Shown here: in pieces, positions 1-8,833 of the stretch
Numbering within the stretch: position 1 is the first letter of the stretch
Layout: every line of letters begins with the position of its first letter
Origin: JAXMDT01 sp046348685
GTDB taxonomy: Bacteria; Pseudomonadota; Alphaproteobacteria; Rickettsiales; UBA998
NCBI GenBank assembly: GCA_046348685.1
Contig: JAXMDT010000012.1
Span: forward strand, 1 to 62,217
Direction of reading: 5' to 3'
DNA: 62,217 nt
Program-made: the position numbers and the translations under genes
The notes under the pieces: model-generated
The model's database searches: none
The model's input: only the letters and a program-made list of their open reading frames with translations
What the model was told of the DNA's origin: nothing

Positions 1-222
1 TTCCGACTGCTTTTTGATCTCCGAGCTATAAGTCTAGGAGTTATTATAACAAGGTGTGATCATCTACAGAACATATTTAATAAAATTGGCAGAGGCAATT
101 CCTTTGGCAATTCTACCACTCATATGAGCAAACTTCTCCCTCGTATTGAGGGTGGCGGTGGTGCTGGTTGCCCTATATTGGTATTTGGTATTACTGAGAA
201 ATTATATTTGGAAGATGAGTGA
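1..222 (+). CDS. C-terminal part of a BglII/BstYI-like type II restriction endonuclease (5' end outside window)
   Basis: Frame 1 is open from the first base to a TGA at 220-222, giving 73 residues with no start in the window. The peptide carries LGVIITR, STTHMSKLLPR and a glycine run followed by CPILVFGIT. From memory this arrangement resembles the C-terminal core of BglII/BstYI-type endonucleases, where the STTHM and GGG-CPVL segments are conserved. The stop lies 3 bases before the start of an adenine-methyltransferase gene on the same strand, as expected for a type II restriction-modification pair. The DNA is AT-rich compared with the genes after 900. The catalytic residues would lie upstream and cannot be checked. 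Family assignment is probable; coding status is nearly certain. Confidence 0.68.
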   Translation, partial: FRLLFDLRAISLGVIITRCDHLQNIFNKIGRGNSFGNSTTHMSKLLPRIEGGGGAGCPILVFGITEKLYLEDE

Positions 223-225
223 TTT

Positions 226-876
226 ATGAAAGATACAATACTAAGCGCTCATGAAAATTTTCAGAAGTCTATCAATGGTAAGTTTCATACTGTTTTAGCA
301 GATCCGCCTTGGCAGTTTCAAAATAAGACTGGAAAGATGGCACCGGAGCATAAACGTTTAAATCGTTATCCAACTTTAACTTTATCAGAAATAAAAAATA
401 TTCCAGTTGGGGATTTTGCTGAAGAGCCCGCCCATTTATATTTATGGGTGCCAAATGCGCTTTTACCCGAAGGCCTTGAAGTTATGAAGGCCTGGGGATT
501 TAATTATAAGACAAATATTATTTGGCATAAAATAAGAAAAGATGGTGGCTCAGATGGGCGTGGTGTAGGTTTCTATTTTAGAAATGTTACAGAACTTGTT
601 TTGTTTGGTGTTCGCGGAAAGAATGCAAGAACATTGCAACCTGGAAGAACTCAAGTGAATTTGTTGGGCTCTCGTAAGCGAGAACACTCTCGTAAGCCTG
701 ATGAATTTTATTCACTAATTGAAAGTTGCAGCCCAGGACCTTATCTGGAATTATTTGCTAGAGGTTCAAGAAAAGGATGGGCTCAATGGGGAAATCAAGT
801 CGAAGATTATACACCGCATTGGCCTACTTACTCAAATCACTCTCAATCGAAAAGAGAGCTTTTACTAACTGTATAA
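226..876 (+). CDS. MT-A70 family adenine-specific DNA methyltransferase
   Basis: 216 residues. DPPW at residues 26-29 is the catalytic motif IV of N6-adenine methyltransferases of the MT-A70 group; further conserved stretches are LYLWVPNALL (around 71-80) and EHSRKPDEFY (around 153-162), followed by ELFARG near 175. The MT-A70 family includes phage and bacterial DNA methylases as well as the eukaryotic mRNA enzyme. Lying 3 bases downstream of a restriction-endonuclease-like gene, it most likely protects host DNA from that enzyme. The gene is AT-rich and its last 12 bases overlap the end of the convergent CinA-like gene, marking the edge of a probably acquired segment. Phage-type orphan methylase is the alternative. 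Start ATG at 226 follows a purine-rich GGAAGATGAG. Confidence 0.9.
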   Translation: MKDTILSAHENFQKSINGKFHTVLADPPWQFQNKTGKMAPEHKRLNRYPTLTLSEIKNIPVGDFAEEPAHLYLWVPNALLPEGLEVMKAWGFNYKTNIIWHKIRKDGGSDGRGVGFYFRNVTELVLFGVRGKNARTLQPGRTQVNLLGSRKREHSRKPDEFYSLIESCSPGPYLELFARGSRKGWAQWGNQVEDYTPHWPTYSNHSQSKRELLLTV

Positions 877-1608
877 TTCTTCTGCTTCACCGCCGAGAGC
901 AACTAGCGCTATGCGTGTCTCACTCAATGAAGCATCGAGTTTTTCAGCGCTGGTCGAGCGGAAAACAAGGCTTGTTGAAAGCTGGCCCATCTGAAAATGC
1001 GGATAGCTCCCGATTTCCACGTCGGGATAGCGACTCTGAATATCGGATAAGTCTTTGGCAAGCGTGCCTTCCGCCAAGTTAGTCTTCAGGGTACGTGACA
1101 GTGTTTTTTCACCGCTTTTCAGGTTGCTCTTCAGTGAGTCGAACATCGCCTGCATGATATTGGGCACACCCGCCAGAACGAAAACGTTTCCTAATTGAAA
1201 GCCGGGCGCAGTACTGACTGGATTATCGATCAACGTGGCGCCTTCGGGAATATCGGCCATTTTCATGCGCGCTTCATTAATTTGCTCCGGACGGTAATGG
1301 GCAAGGAGGCGGCGTTCCGCTTCCGGATGGCGCAGCAGCTTTACACCGAACGCTCTGGCGACGGAAGCGGCGGTAATATCATCATGGGTAGGGCCGATAC
1401 CACCGGTTGTAAACACATGATCATAGGCTGGCCGGCAGGCGTTTACTGTTTCAATAATAATTTGTTCTACATCCGGAATGATGCGCACGTGAGCGAGCTT
1501 TATTCCTTGTTCGTTGAGCTTCTGGGCAAGCCAAGAAACGTTCTTATCCTGCGTCCTTCCGGAAAGAATTTCGTTGCCGATAATAATGAGACAGGCTGTC
1601 GGTTGCAT
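865..1608 (-). CDS. CinA-like / MoaB-Mog domain (competence/damage-inducible protein A N-terminal type) protein
   Basis: 247 residues from an ATG at 1608; an in-frame TTG at 1650 would add 14 residues, but family members normally begin just before the strand that here reads CLIIIGNEILSGR, so 1608 is preferred. A molybdopterin-binding (MoCF) fold is shown by GNEILSGR near the N-terminus, FTTGGIGPTHDD around residue 70 and the VPNIMQAMF segment. Only this domain is present; the C-terminal nicotinamide-nucleotide amidase domain of full CinA is absent, as in many alphaproteobacterial homologues. Its exact reaction is unknown; a role in pyridine-nucleotide cleanup is inferred from full-length CinA. 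Divergent from map; tail overlaps the methyltransferase by 12 bases. Confidence 0.85.
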   Translation of the reverse strand: MQPTACLIIIGNEILSGRTQDKNVSWLAQKLNEQGIKLAHVRIIPDVEQIIIETVNACRPAYDHVFTTGGIGPTHDDITAASVARAFGVKLLRHPEAERRLLAHYRPEQINEARMKMADIPEGATLIDNPVSTAPGFQLGNVFVLAGVPNIMQAMFDSLKSNLKSGEKTLSRTLKTNLAEGTLAKDLSDIQSRYPDVEIGSYPHFQMGQLSTSLVFRSTSAEKLDASLSETRIALVALGGEAEELYS

Positions 1609-1652
1609 AATTTCAGAGCCTGCTTTACAACTACGGGCGAAAGAATTCAATC

Positions 1653-2447
1653 ATGGCCTCACGAGAAATCACGATACATCAACAAGAAGATTATAAAGGC
1701 ATGCGCAAAGCAGGGAAGCTTGCTGCCGAAATCCTGGATGAACTGGCGGATATCGTCCGCCCGGGAATCACTACAGATTCCATCAACGATTACTGCCACA
1801 AACGCATTACGGAAGCAGGTGCGGTTCCGGCGCCGCTTGGCTACCGCGGCTTTCCAAAATCCGTCTGCACATCGGTCAACCACGTGGTCTGTCACGGTAT
1901 TCCGGATGATAAGATGTTGAAAAACGGCGATGTCATCAATGTGGATGTCACGGTCATTGTTGATGGCTGGCACGGCGATACCAGCCGCATGTATTATGTC
2001 GGCGAGGTGCCGATCAAGGCCAAGCGGCTGATTCAGGTGACGTACGAATCCATGATGCTCGGTATCGAGCAGGTTCGCCCCGGTGCAACCACCGGCGATA
2101 TTGGGCATGCAATTCAAGTCCATGCGGAAAAGCATGGATATTCCGTTGTGCGCGAATATTGTGGGCATGGCCTTGGTAAAATCTTCCACACGCTGCCAAA
2201 TATCCTCCATTTCGGCACGCCAGGCACCGGTGTGAAGCTGGAAGAAGGCATGTTTTTTACCGTTGAGCCCATGATCAATGCCGGCCGCGCCGAGACGCGC
2301 CTTAATCCGCATGATGGCTGGACGGTGACGACCCGTGACCGCTCGCTTTCCGCGCAATTCGAGCACTCCATTGCAGTAACAGGTAACGGTTACGAGATTT
2401 TTACCAAGTCACGCACTGGACGCGATCATCCGCCATATGGAGGTTAA
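1653..2447 (+). CDS. map: Methionine aminopeptidase, type I
   Basis: 264 residues. Removes the initiator methionine from nascent proteins in the cytosol. All five metal ligands and the substrate histidine are visible: H81 (VCHGIPD), D98 and D109 (INVDVTVIVDGWHGDTS), H172 (CGHGLG), E205 (FFTVEPM) and E237 (AQFEHSIAV). Length matches the bacterial type I enzyme. The ATG at 1653 is preceded by AAAGA. The gene is followed after 3 bases by pmbA, whose ribosome-binding GGAGG sits in the last codons of map, so the two are probably co-transcribed. It is transcribed away from the CinA-like gene, so its promoter must lie within or next to the start of that gene. Confidence 0.97.
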   Translation: MASREITIHQQEDYKGMRKAGKLAAEILDELADIVRPGITTDSINDYCHKRITEAGAVPAPLGYRGFPKSVCTSVNHVVCHGIPDDKMLKNGDVINVDVTVIVDGWHGDTSRMYYVGEVPIKAKRLIQVTYESMMLGIEQVRPGATTGDIGHAIQVHAEKHGYSVVREYCGHGLGKIFHTLPNILHFGTPGTGVKLEEGMFFTVEPMINAGRAETRLNPHDGWTVTTRDRSLSAQFEHSIAVTGNGYEIFTKSRTGRDHPPYGG

Positions 2448-2450
2448 ATA

Positions 2451-3809
2451 ATGTCTGCGTTGGCTAAGCCTGCTGTTTCCGATGCCCGCACTATTGCAGA
2501 TAGTGTCATTCGTGCCGCAACGCGCGCTGGGGCTGATCAGGCGGATGCGGTTATTGTTGATTCCACCAGCCTTTCCTGCGGCACCCGCCTTGGTAAGCGC
2601 GAAACGCTTGAGCGCTCGGAGTCAATGGCAGTCGGCCTTCGCGTCTGGAAAGGCGCGCGCGTTGCTGTTGTTTCCAGCTCGGATTATACGAAGGAAAACC
2701 TGCAAAGTTTAGCGGAACGTGCCGTTACCATGGCAGCAACGTCAACGGAGGATCCCTATACGCAGCTTGCTGATAAATCTTTATGGCCAAGAGAAATTCC
2801 GGAGCTTGACTTGCTTGACTCACGGGAGCCATCTGCCGACTGGCTCCTGGAGCAGGCCAAGATTGCCGAAGAAACAGCGCTCGAAACACGCGGCGTGACC
2901 AATTCGAAAGGCGCAGACGCCGGCTATGGCAGATCAGAATTTACCCTTGCCACCAGTCATGGGCTTCTCGCCTCATATGCGGGCAGCCATTTCAGCATCA
3001 GTGCTGAGATCGTCGCCGGTAGCGGCGAAGATATGCATCGCGATTATGATTACGTCACGACCTGTCACCGCGAAGATTTACCCGATGCTCATGAGATTGG
3101 TAAAAACGCAGCGGCACGCGCGGTGGCTCGGTTAGACCCGAAAACGCTACCTTCGCGCCAGATGCCGGTAATTTTTGATCCGCGAGCCGGACGGTCACTG
3201 CTCTCCTCTTTCGCATCGGCCATTTCCGGCAATGCTATCGCCCGCGGCACCAGCTTTCTGAAAGATAGCATGGGCCAGGGCCTTTTTCCCAAAACGATTC
3301 AGATTATCGACGATCCATTGCGTCGCCGTGGAATGGGTTCGCATCCCTTTGACGCAGAAGGCGTTGAAGTACAAAAGCGCTCGCTTATAGAACAAGGTGA
3401 ACTCAAGACCTGGCTGCTCGATATCCGGAGCGCCGCGCAATTAAAGTTGACGACAACTGGCAGCGCTTCACGCGGACTTTCCTCGCCGCCTTACCCCAGC
3501 ACAAGCAACCTTTATCTGGAAGCGGGTAAAATCAGTAAGGAGGCCATGCTGAAAGAGATCAAAGAAGGTTTTTATATAACGGAACTATCCGGAATGGGCG
3601 TGAATCTTGTGACAGGGGATTACAGCCAAGGGGCAGCAGGTTTTTACATCAGGGATGGTGAGATTGCCTATGCTGTGGCAGCGGCCACAATCGCCGGTAA
3701 CATGAAACATATGTTCCTGAACCTGACACCGGCGAACGATCTGGAGTTCCGTTATGCCACTAATGTGCCGACGCTTCGCGTCGATGGCATGACCGTAGCG
3801 GGAAGCTGA
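2451..3809 (+). CDS. pmbA: TldE/PmbA family metallopeptidase partner
   Basis: 452 residues. TldD and TldE/PmbA form a heterodimeric protease that degrades unfolded peptides and matures some modified peptides. The HExxxH zinc motif of TldD is absent and the C-terminus carries the PmbA-like GVNLVTGDYSQGAAGF and DGEIAYAV segments (around residues 385-410), so this is the TldE/PmbA subunit rather than TldD. The TldD gene is not in the window. GGAGG at about 2437-2441 precedes the ATG by 9 bases. The stop overlaps the next start as TGATG, coupling it to the exporter gene downstream. Its place at the head of a lipid A operon looks like shared transcription rather than shared function. Confidence 0.93.
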   Translation: MSALAKPAVSDARTIADSVIRAATRAGADQADAVIVDSTSLSCGTRLGKRETLERSESMAVGLRVWKGARVAVVSSSDYTKENLQSLAERAVTMAATSTEDPYTQLADKSLWPREIPELDLLDSREPSADWLLEQAKIAEETALETRGVTNSKGADAGYGRSEFTLATSHGLLASYAGSHFSISAEIVAGSGEDMHRDYDYVTTCHREDLPDAHEIGKNAAARAVARLDPKTLPSRQMPVIFDPRAGRSLLSSFASAISGNAIARGTSFLKDSMGQGLFPKTIQIIDDPLRRRGMGSHPFDAEGVEVQKRSLIEQGELKTWLLDIRSAAQLKLTTTGSASRGLSSPPYPSTSNLYLEAGKISKEAMLKEIKEGFYITELSGMGVNLVTGDYSQGAAGFYIRDGEIAYAVAAATIAGNMKHMFLNLTPANDLEFRYATNVPTLRVDGMTVAGS

Positions 3810-5554
3810 TGTCAAACTATACGACCACCTATATTCTTAAGCGGCTGTTTAAGGAAAATATCCGGCGTTATTTTCCCAAGATCGCTCTGGCAGTCGTCTG
3901 CATGGTGGTAGTCGCGCTGTGTACGGCGGCCAATGCATCACTCATGCAGCCGATGCTCGATGATATTTTCATCCGCAAGGATATGACAATGCTGGTGATT
4001 GTGCCGCTTGCCATAATGGGAGTGGCGGTAATGAGTGCGCTCGGTAATTACGGTCAGACGGTGTTAATGCGGCATACGGGTCAGCGCATTGTTGCTGACC
4101 TGCAGATACGTTTATTTTCACATCTGATGCATTCGGATATCGGCACGTTCCACGATCAGGCAGCGGGCAGATTAATCTCGCGCTTCACCAACGACATTCA
4201 GTCTATGCGTAACGCTGTTTCCACCGTGCTTACCGGGGTGGTGAAAGAAATTTTGACGCTGGTTTTCCTGATCGCACTGATGATCTATCAGAATTGGGAG
4301 CTTTCCATCATCGCTATGCTGGTCTTTCCGCTGATGATCTATCCCATTATTCGCCTCGGTAAGCGAATGCGGAAAGTAGCTGACGGCACGCAGGCGCAGC
4401 TTGGAGAATTCACGGCATTGCTCGATGAAACTTTTTCCGGCGTGCGAGTGGTAAAAGCCTATGTGCGCGAAGACTACGAGGTGGCGAGGGCCAGCTCCAA
4501 CATCGGCACGCTATTGAAACTTTATAATAAAGCCTCACGCATTCAGGCCGCAGCAGCGCCGATGACGGAAATGATCGCCTCCATTTCGATCGCCGGGGTA
4601 ATCTGGTACGGCGGATATAAAGTAATTGAGGGTGTTACCACCCCGGGCGCGTTTTTTTCCTTTATTGCGGCAATGGTTTTTGCGTTCCGCCCACTGCGTA
4701 CGATTGCCAGCCTGAATACGAATTTCCAGGAAGGCATTGCGGCGGCGGCGCGTCTTTTTATACTGCTTGACCAGCCACCGAAAATTGAAAACCGTCCCGC
4801 AGCGCTGGCGCTTAAGGTGACTAGCGGAGATATCCAAATCAAGGGTCTTACCTTTTCCTACGATCCCGACCTGCCTGCTGTCTCTAATGTCGATATTAGT
4901 GTCCCGGCAGGAAAACTCGTTGCGCTGGTGGGGCCATCTGGCAGCGGTAAATCGACCATCATGAGTCTGCTGATGCGGTTTTACGATCCGGAATCCGGCG
5001 GCATATTTATCGATGATCAAAACATAAAGGAAATTACGCTGGCCAGCTTGCGCAGCGCTATGGGCTATGTAGGCCAAGAGGTCATTTTGTTCGATGACAC
5101 GGTCGCAGCAAACATAGCTTACGGCAGGGAAGGCGCGACGGAAGAAGAGGTGATTGAAGCGGCAAAAGGCGCCGATGCGCATGAATTCATTCTACAATTA
5201 CCAGAAGGTTACCGGACGCGCATTGGTCCCTCGGGCGTAAAACTCTCAGGCGGCCAACGCCAGCGGATTTCCATAGCCCGCGCCATGTTAAAGAATGCGC
5301 CGATTTTGCTTCTGGACGAAGCAACGTCTTCGCTGGATACGCAGTCGGAAAAAAGCGTACAGCGTGCGCTGGACGGACTCATGCAGCACCGCACGACATT
5401 AGTGATTGCGCACCGGCTTTCGACCGTAAGGCACGCCGACATCATTTATGTGCTGGAAAAAGGAAAAATTACGGAAACAGGTACGCATGACGAACTGGTG
5501 GCGCGAAATGGCCTTTATGCAAAGCTGTATACGACGCAGTTTTCGGAAGACTAA
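3809..5554 (+). CDS. msbA: MsbA-like lipid A/lipid ABC exporter (fused transmembrane and ATPase domains)
   Basis: 581 residues. An inner-membrane half-transporter: six hydrophobic segments in residues 20-310, then an ATPase with Walker A GPSGSGKST (375-383), ABC signature LSGGQ (479-483), Walker B ILLLDEA (499-505) and the switch histidine H535 (IAHRLST). It resembles MsbA/LptA-type lipid flippases. The next genes, an acyltransferase, waaA and lpxK, all act on lipid A, which supports lipid A-core flipping as its role. Start and stop overlap the neighbouring genes by one base each (TGATG and TAATG). Related multidrug exporters share this architecture, so the substrate is inferred from context. 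Confidence 0.88.
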   Translation: MSNYTTTYILKRLFKENIRRYFPKIALAVVCMVVVALCTAANASLMQPMLDDIFIRKDMTMLVIVPLAIMGVAVMSALGNYGQTVLMRHTGQRIVADLQIRLFSHLMHSDIGTFHDQAAGRLISRFTNDIQSMRNAVSTVLTGVVKEILTLVFLIALMIYQNWELSIIAMLVFPLMIYPIIRLGKRMRKVADGTQAQLGEFTALLDETFSGVRVVKAYVREDYEVARASSNIGTLLKLYNKASRIQAAAAPMTEMIASISIAGVIWYGGYKVIEGVTTPGAFFSFIAAMVFAFRPLRTIASLNTNFQEGIAAAARLFILLDQPPKIENRPAALALKVTSGDIQIKGLTFSYDPDLPAVSNVDISVPAGKLVALVGPSGSGKSTIMSLLMRFYDPESGGIFIDDQNIKEITLASLRSAMGYVGQEVILFDDTVAANIAYGREGATEEEVIEAAKGADAHEFILQLPEGYRTRIGPSGVKLSGGQRQRISIARAMLKNAPILLLDEATSSLDTQSEKSVQRALDGLMQHRTTLVIAHRLSTVRHADIIYVLEKGKITETGTHDELVARNGLYAKLYTTQFSED

Positions 5555-6240
5555 TGAAAAAACTGAAGAAGAAATTTTTTAACTCAGCCGGGTTTCGTTA
5601 CCTGCTCTCTTTCGTCATCGCGTTTTATATCAATCTCATTTATTGGACGAGCCGCAAAATTTATTCCGTTCCCGAAGCGGCCATACCTTATGTTTCTGGG
5701 GAACGGCAGATGATAACAGTTTTCTGGCATGGCAGGCTATTGTTGATGCCGAAACTGAAGCCACGGCCCCGTTCTATGGACGTTCTCATTTCGGCGCACC
5801 GCGATGGCTTGGTTATTTCGGAAACCATGAAACGGTTCGGTATAGGAACGGTCGCAGGATCAAGCACGCAGGGAAGTCTCTCGGCACTAAAGAACATGCT
5901 TAAAGAGCTGAAAAAGGGCGGCAATATTTCTATCACCCCAGATGGCCCCCGGGGGCCTTTTCAAATTGCCGCGCCAGGGGTTGCGCATATTGCTGCTAAA
6001 AGCGGCGTAGCAGTCTTGCCGGCGAGTTTTTCCTCAAGCAAGCATAAGCGTATGCGGAGCTGGGACCGGTTTATGGTTGCGCTGCCTTTCTCAACAATTT
6101 ACTTTGTGGTGGGTTCTCCTGTTTACGGAAAGCCAAAAGCCGATAAGGAACAGATAGAAACGCTGCGGCTTGAGATCGAAGCAGCACTTTCCGCCGTTAC
6201 AGCGGAAGCGGATCGTCAGGCCGGTATTATACCCACATAA
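5554..6240 (+). CDS. DUF374 lysophospholipid acyltransferase-like protein
   Basis: 228 residues. The N-terminus is basic with one hydrophobic segment (about 14-33), consistent with membrane association. The DUF374 family is related to LpxL/PlsC-type acyltransferases; here the family blocks are TVFWHGRLLLMP (about 54-65), SAHRDG (about 80-85) and TPDGPRGP (about 133-140). The SAHRDG block takes the place of the HxxxxD catalytic motif of relatives. Position between msbA and waaA, as in many alphaproteobacteria, suggests a late or secondary acylation step of lipid A or of an envelope lipid. The acyl donor and acceptor cannot be read from sequence. ATG overlaps the msbA stop (TAATG). Confidence 0.88.
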   Translation: MKKLKKKFFNSAGFRYLLSFVIAFYINLIYWTSRKIYSVPEAAIPYVSGERQMITVFWHGRLLLMPKLKPRPRSMDVLISAHRDGLVISETMKRFGIGTVAGSSTQGSLSALKNMLKELKKGGNISITPDGPRGPFQIAAPGVAHIAAKSGVAVLPASFSSSKHKRMRSWDRFMVALPFSTIYFVVGSPVYGKPKADKEQIETLRLEIEAALSAVTAEADRQAGIIPT

Positions 6241-6241
6241 T

Positions 6242-7513
6242 ATGCTCATTCTTTACCGCATCTTCTCCTGGCTTGCCTCATTGGTCGTACCGATCGTACT
6301 ACTGCTGCGTGTCTATCGGCAAAAGGAGGACAGGCAGCGTTTAGCAGAGCGTTTCGGCAAAACATATCTGTCCAGGCCGGACGGTGCCGTAGTCTGGATT
6401 CATGCAGCCAGCATGGGTGAGTCTCTTTCCGTGCTGCCGGTTATTCAAAAACTGATAGCTGATTACCCAGCGCTGCATATCGTGCTGACGACGGTGACAT
6501 TAACCTCGGCGCGCACGATTGCGCCGAAGCTACCCGAGCGGACATTCCACCAGTTTGTACCTGTTGATCTGCCGTGGGCTGTAAGCCGGTTCATTCGTCA
6601 CTGGAAACCTGATCTGGCGATCTGGGTGGAATCGGAATTCTGGCCAAATCAGATGCATGCCATGCATCGCACGGGCAAACCTATGGCGTTGATCAATGCG
6701 CGCATTTCAGAAAGATCGTATCACGGATGGCAGCGTGCGCCTTATGCAATACGTACTTTGCTTTCGTGTTTTCGTATCATTCTCGCCAAAAGCGAGGAAG
6801 ATGTGCGGCGGTTTAAAAACTTAGGCGCGGAATACGTCTCATCGGTCGGAAATTTGAAATTTTCCTCGCCCGCACTTGATGCCGACCCTAAGGTAACCAG
6901 TGAGATCCTTCAGGTGATTGGCGATCGCCCAGTGTGGATGGCGGCAAGCACCCATGCCGGTGAGGAGGAAATCATCGGTGAAGTCCATCGTCTTTTGCGA
7001 GAAAAATTTCCACGGATTCTGACGCTTATCGTGCCGCGTCACAATACTCGCGGTAATGATATCGCCGCGATGCTTTCAGATAAAAAACTGCGTGTTTCTC
7101 AGCGCAGCAAGCAAGAAGCAATCGGAGAAGAGACCGATATTTACCTGGCAGATACTATGGGGGAGCTCGGTATCTTTTACCGTATTGCAGAGATTGTTTT
7201 TATCGGCGGCTCTCTTGTGCCGCATGGCGGACAGAATCCCTTTGAACCGGCGCGCCTTGACTGCGCTGTCCTGTATGGTCCGCATATGGAAAATTTCGCA
7301 GAATTCTGTGCAGAATTGGAAGCCGTCGATGGAGCGGTGCGCGTAAAGGATGCAGCTGATCTTGCTGAAAAAGTTGAATCCCTGCTGCGCGATCAGGAAA
7401 AACAGGAAAAACTGGCCAATGCCGCCCTTGCCGTTGTGAAGACCAAGCAGGACGTGCTCGAAAACGTAGTGCAGGCACTGGAGGCGTACCTGCCTTCAAA
7501 AGCAAGGGCATAA
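6242..7513 (+). CDS. waaA: 3-deoxy-D-manno-octulosonic acid (Kdo) transferase
   Basis: 423 residues from ATG 6242, one base after the previous stop; an in-frame start at 6170 lies inside the acyltransferase gene and is rejected. Transfers Kdo from CMP-Kdo to lipid IVA on the cytoplasmic face of the inner membrane. One N-terminal membrane anchor (about 1-22) precedes a GT-B fold. Family markers are IHAASMGE (about 52-59), the WVESEFWPN block around residue 128, the KSEED segment and the C-terminal GGSLVPHGGQNPFEPA around residue 320, which binds the nucleotide sugar. Whether it adds one or two Kdo units cannot be decided. It is followed after one base by lpxK. Confidence 0.95.
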   Translation: MLILYRIFSWLASLVVPIVLLLRVYRQKEDRQRLAERFGKTYLSRPDGAVVWIHAASMGESLSVLPVIQKLIADYPALHIVLTTVTLTSARTIAPKLPERTFHQFVPVDLPWAVSRFIRHWKPDLAIWVESEFWPNQMHAMHRTGKPMALINARISERSYHGWQRAPYAIRTLLSCFRIILAKSEEDVRRFKNLGAEYVSSVGNLKFSSPALDADPKVTSEILQVIGDRPVWMAASTHAGEEEIIGEVHRLLREKFPRILTLIVPRHNTRGNDIAAMLSDKKLRVSQRSKQEAIGEETDIYLADTMGELGIFYRIAEIVFIGGSLVPHGGQNPFEPARLDCAVLYGPHMENFAEFCAELEAVDGAVRVKDAADLAEKVESLLRDQEKQEKLANAALAVVKTKQDVLENVVQALEAYLPSKARA

Positions 7514-7514
7514 T

Positions 7515-8501
7515 ATGTGGAATGCACCTTTTTTCTGGCATAAGTCACATCCTTTAGCGTATGCATTTTTACCATTTTCCGCATTATATTACTTAGGCGG
7601 CCGACTAAAAGATGCTTTGATAAATCCTTGGCAACCGCCCATCCCAGTTATCTGTATTGGTAATGTTGTTGCAGGTGGCGCGGGTAAGACGCCGGTGGCA
7701 ATCGCATTGGCGCAGCGCCTGAAAACAATGGGGATAGAAACGCACATTGTCAGCCGCGGCTATGGCGGCGCGCTTGTAGGACCCCTTAGAGTTGATCCTG
7801 AAAACCATTCCGCCGCGGAGGTCGGAGACGAGCCATTGCTGATTGCAAGGCATGTAGCATGCTGGATGGCCAAAGACCGTAAACGAGGCATTCTTAAGGC
7901 TGCTGATGCCGGGGCTCGTGTGGTAATAATGGATGACGGTTTGCAGAATTCCTCCGTAAGAAAGACCCTTTCGATCGTGGTAATTGACGGCGGCTATGGC
8001 GTCGGCAATGGTTATGTCATACCAGCAGGACCGCTTAGGGAGTCTATTCGGTCGGCACGCAAAAAAATCCAGGCGGTAATTATCGTCGGCATGGATCGCT
8101 ATAAAATAGCCGATGCATTTCCAAATCTGCCGCTCTTTCGTGGGCGTCTCGTGCCAAATCAAAAGGCCTCTGTTGATAATAAACGCTACGTGGCATTCGC
8201 GGGCATCGGCAGACCGGAAAAATTCTTTACGACGTTGCGTGAATATGGGGCGGAGCTCGATGCGACCTTTTCATTTGCAGATCATCATGTGTATTCTGAT
8301 AAAGAGCTTTTTGAGATGGAGCAAATGGCAAAGAAGCGCGGCATCAGTTTGATTACAACGGAAAAAGATGCAGTGCGCCTGCCTCAGGTGTGGCGCGAGA
8401 AAATTGAAACGCTGCCTGTAATCTTTGCCTGCGAAGAGCAAGATGCGCTGGATACGATACTTACCGGCTCGGTGCAATTACCTACAACAGAGAAAACATA
8501 G
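7515..8501 (+). CDS. lpxK: Tetraacyldisaccharide 4'-kinase (lipid A biosynthesis)
   Basis: 328 residues. Phosphorylates the 4' position of the lipid A disaccharide to give lipid IVA, the acceptor used by the WaaA encoded just upstream. The N-terminal membrane-proximal segment WHKSHPLAYAFLPFSALY is typical, followed by the P-loop region GNVVAGGAGKTP (residues 49-60) and SRGYGG (about 79-84), then MDDGLQNSS around residue 140, which contains the catalytic Asp region. Length is usual. One base separates it from waaA; 8 bases separate it from the small membrane protein after it. The gene forms part of a five-gene coupled run. Confidence 0.96.
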   Translation: MWNAPFFWHKSHPLAYAFLPFSALYYLGGRLKDALINPWQPPIPVICIGNVVAGGAGKTPVAIALAQRLKTMGIETHIVSRGYGGALVGPLRVDPENHSAAEVGDEPLLIARHVACWMAKDRKRGILKAADAGARVVIMDDGLQNSSVRKTLSIVVIDGGYGVGNGYVIPAGPLRESIRSARKKIQAVIIVGMDRYKIADAFPNLPLFRGRLVPNQKASVDNKRYVAFAGIGRPEKFFTTLREYGAELDATFSFADHHVYSDKELFEMEQMAKKRGISLITTEKDAVRLPQVWREKIETLPVIFACEEQDALDTILTGSVQLPTTEKT

Positions 8502-8509
8502 AGCATTTT

Positions 8510-8833
8510 ATGCATCCCGCGCTCGTCATATTTCTATCGATTTTCATGCCGTTTTTTTTCATCCTGCTATTGGTAGGGCCAGTGTATGGCGGCGCTTATG
8601 CGGGCGTTTATCTCTATTACGGCCCGGAGGTTGCTAAAGATGCGCTTTATCCGGATTATCTCTACCAGACATACGATGCGTTATGGAACTACTGGATGGA
8701 TAACAGCGCGCAGGTCAGCTGGATAAAATTCGTAATTCCGGCGTTCGGCCCGTTGGCGCTTGGGTTCATCGGCAGTATCGTGTTGATGTGGCTTTTCGTT
8801 AAATACATACGCGGTATTTTTACTGTCAGCTAA
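8510..8833 (+). CDS. Small two-helix membrane protein of unknown function
   Basis: 107 residues. Two clear hydrophobic segments are seen, about residues 5-36 and 77-101, separated by a tyrosine- and tryptophan-rich linker (YPDYLYQTYDALWNYWMD). No family was recognised. It closes the lipid A operon 8 bases after lpxK, so an envelope role is a reasonable guess from context only. The last 8 bases overlap the end of xseA on the other strand. GAG in GAGCATTTT precedes the ATG by 6 bases. Confidence 0.75.
   Translation: MHPALVIFLSIFMPFFFILLLVGPVYGGAYAGVYLYYGPEVAKDALYPDYLYQTYDALWNYWMDNSAQVSWIKFVIPAFGPLALGFIGSIVLMWLFVKYIRGIFTVS

Noticed and set aside
6170..6241. Upstream start of waaA at 6170
   Set aside because: It lies within the acyltransferase gene and adds 24 residues foreign to WaaA; the ATG at 6242 matches the family start.
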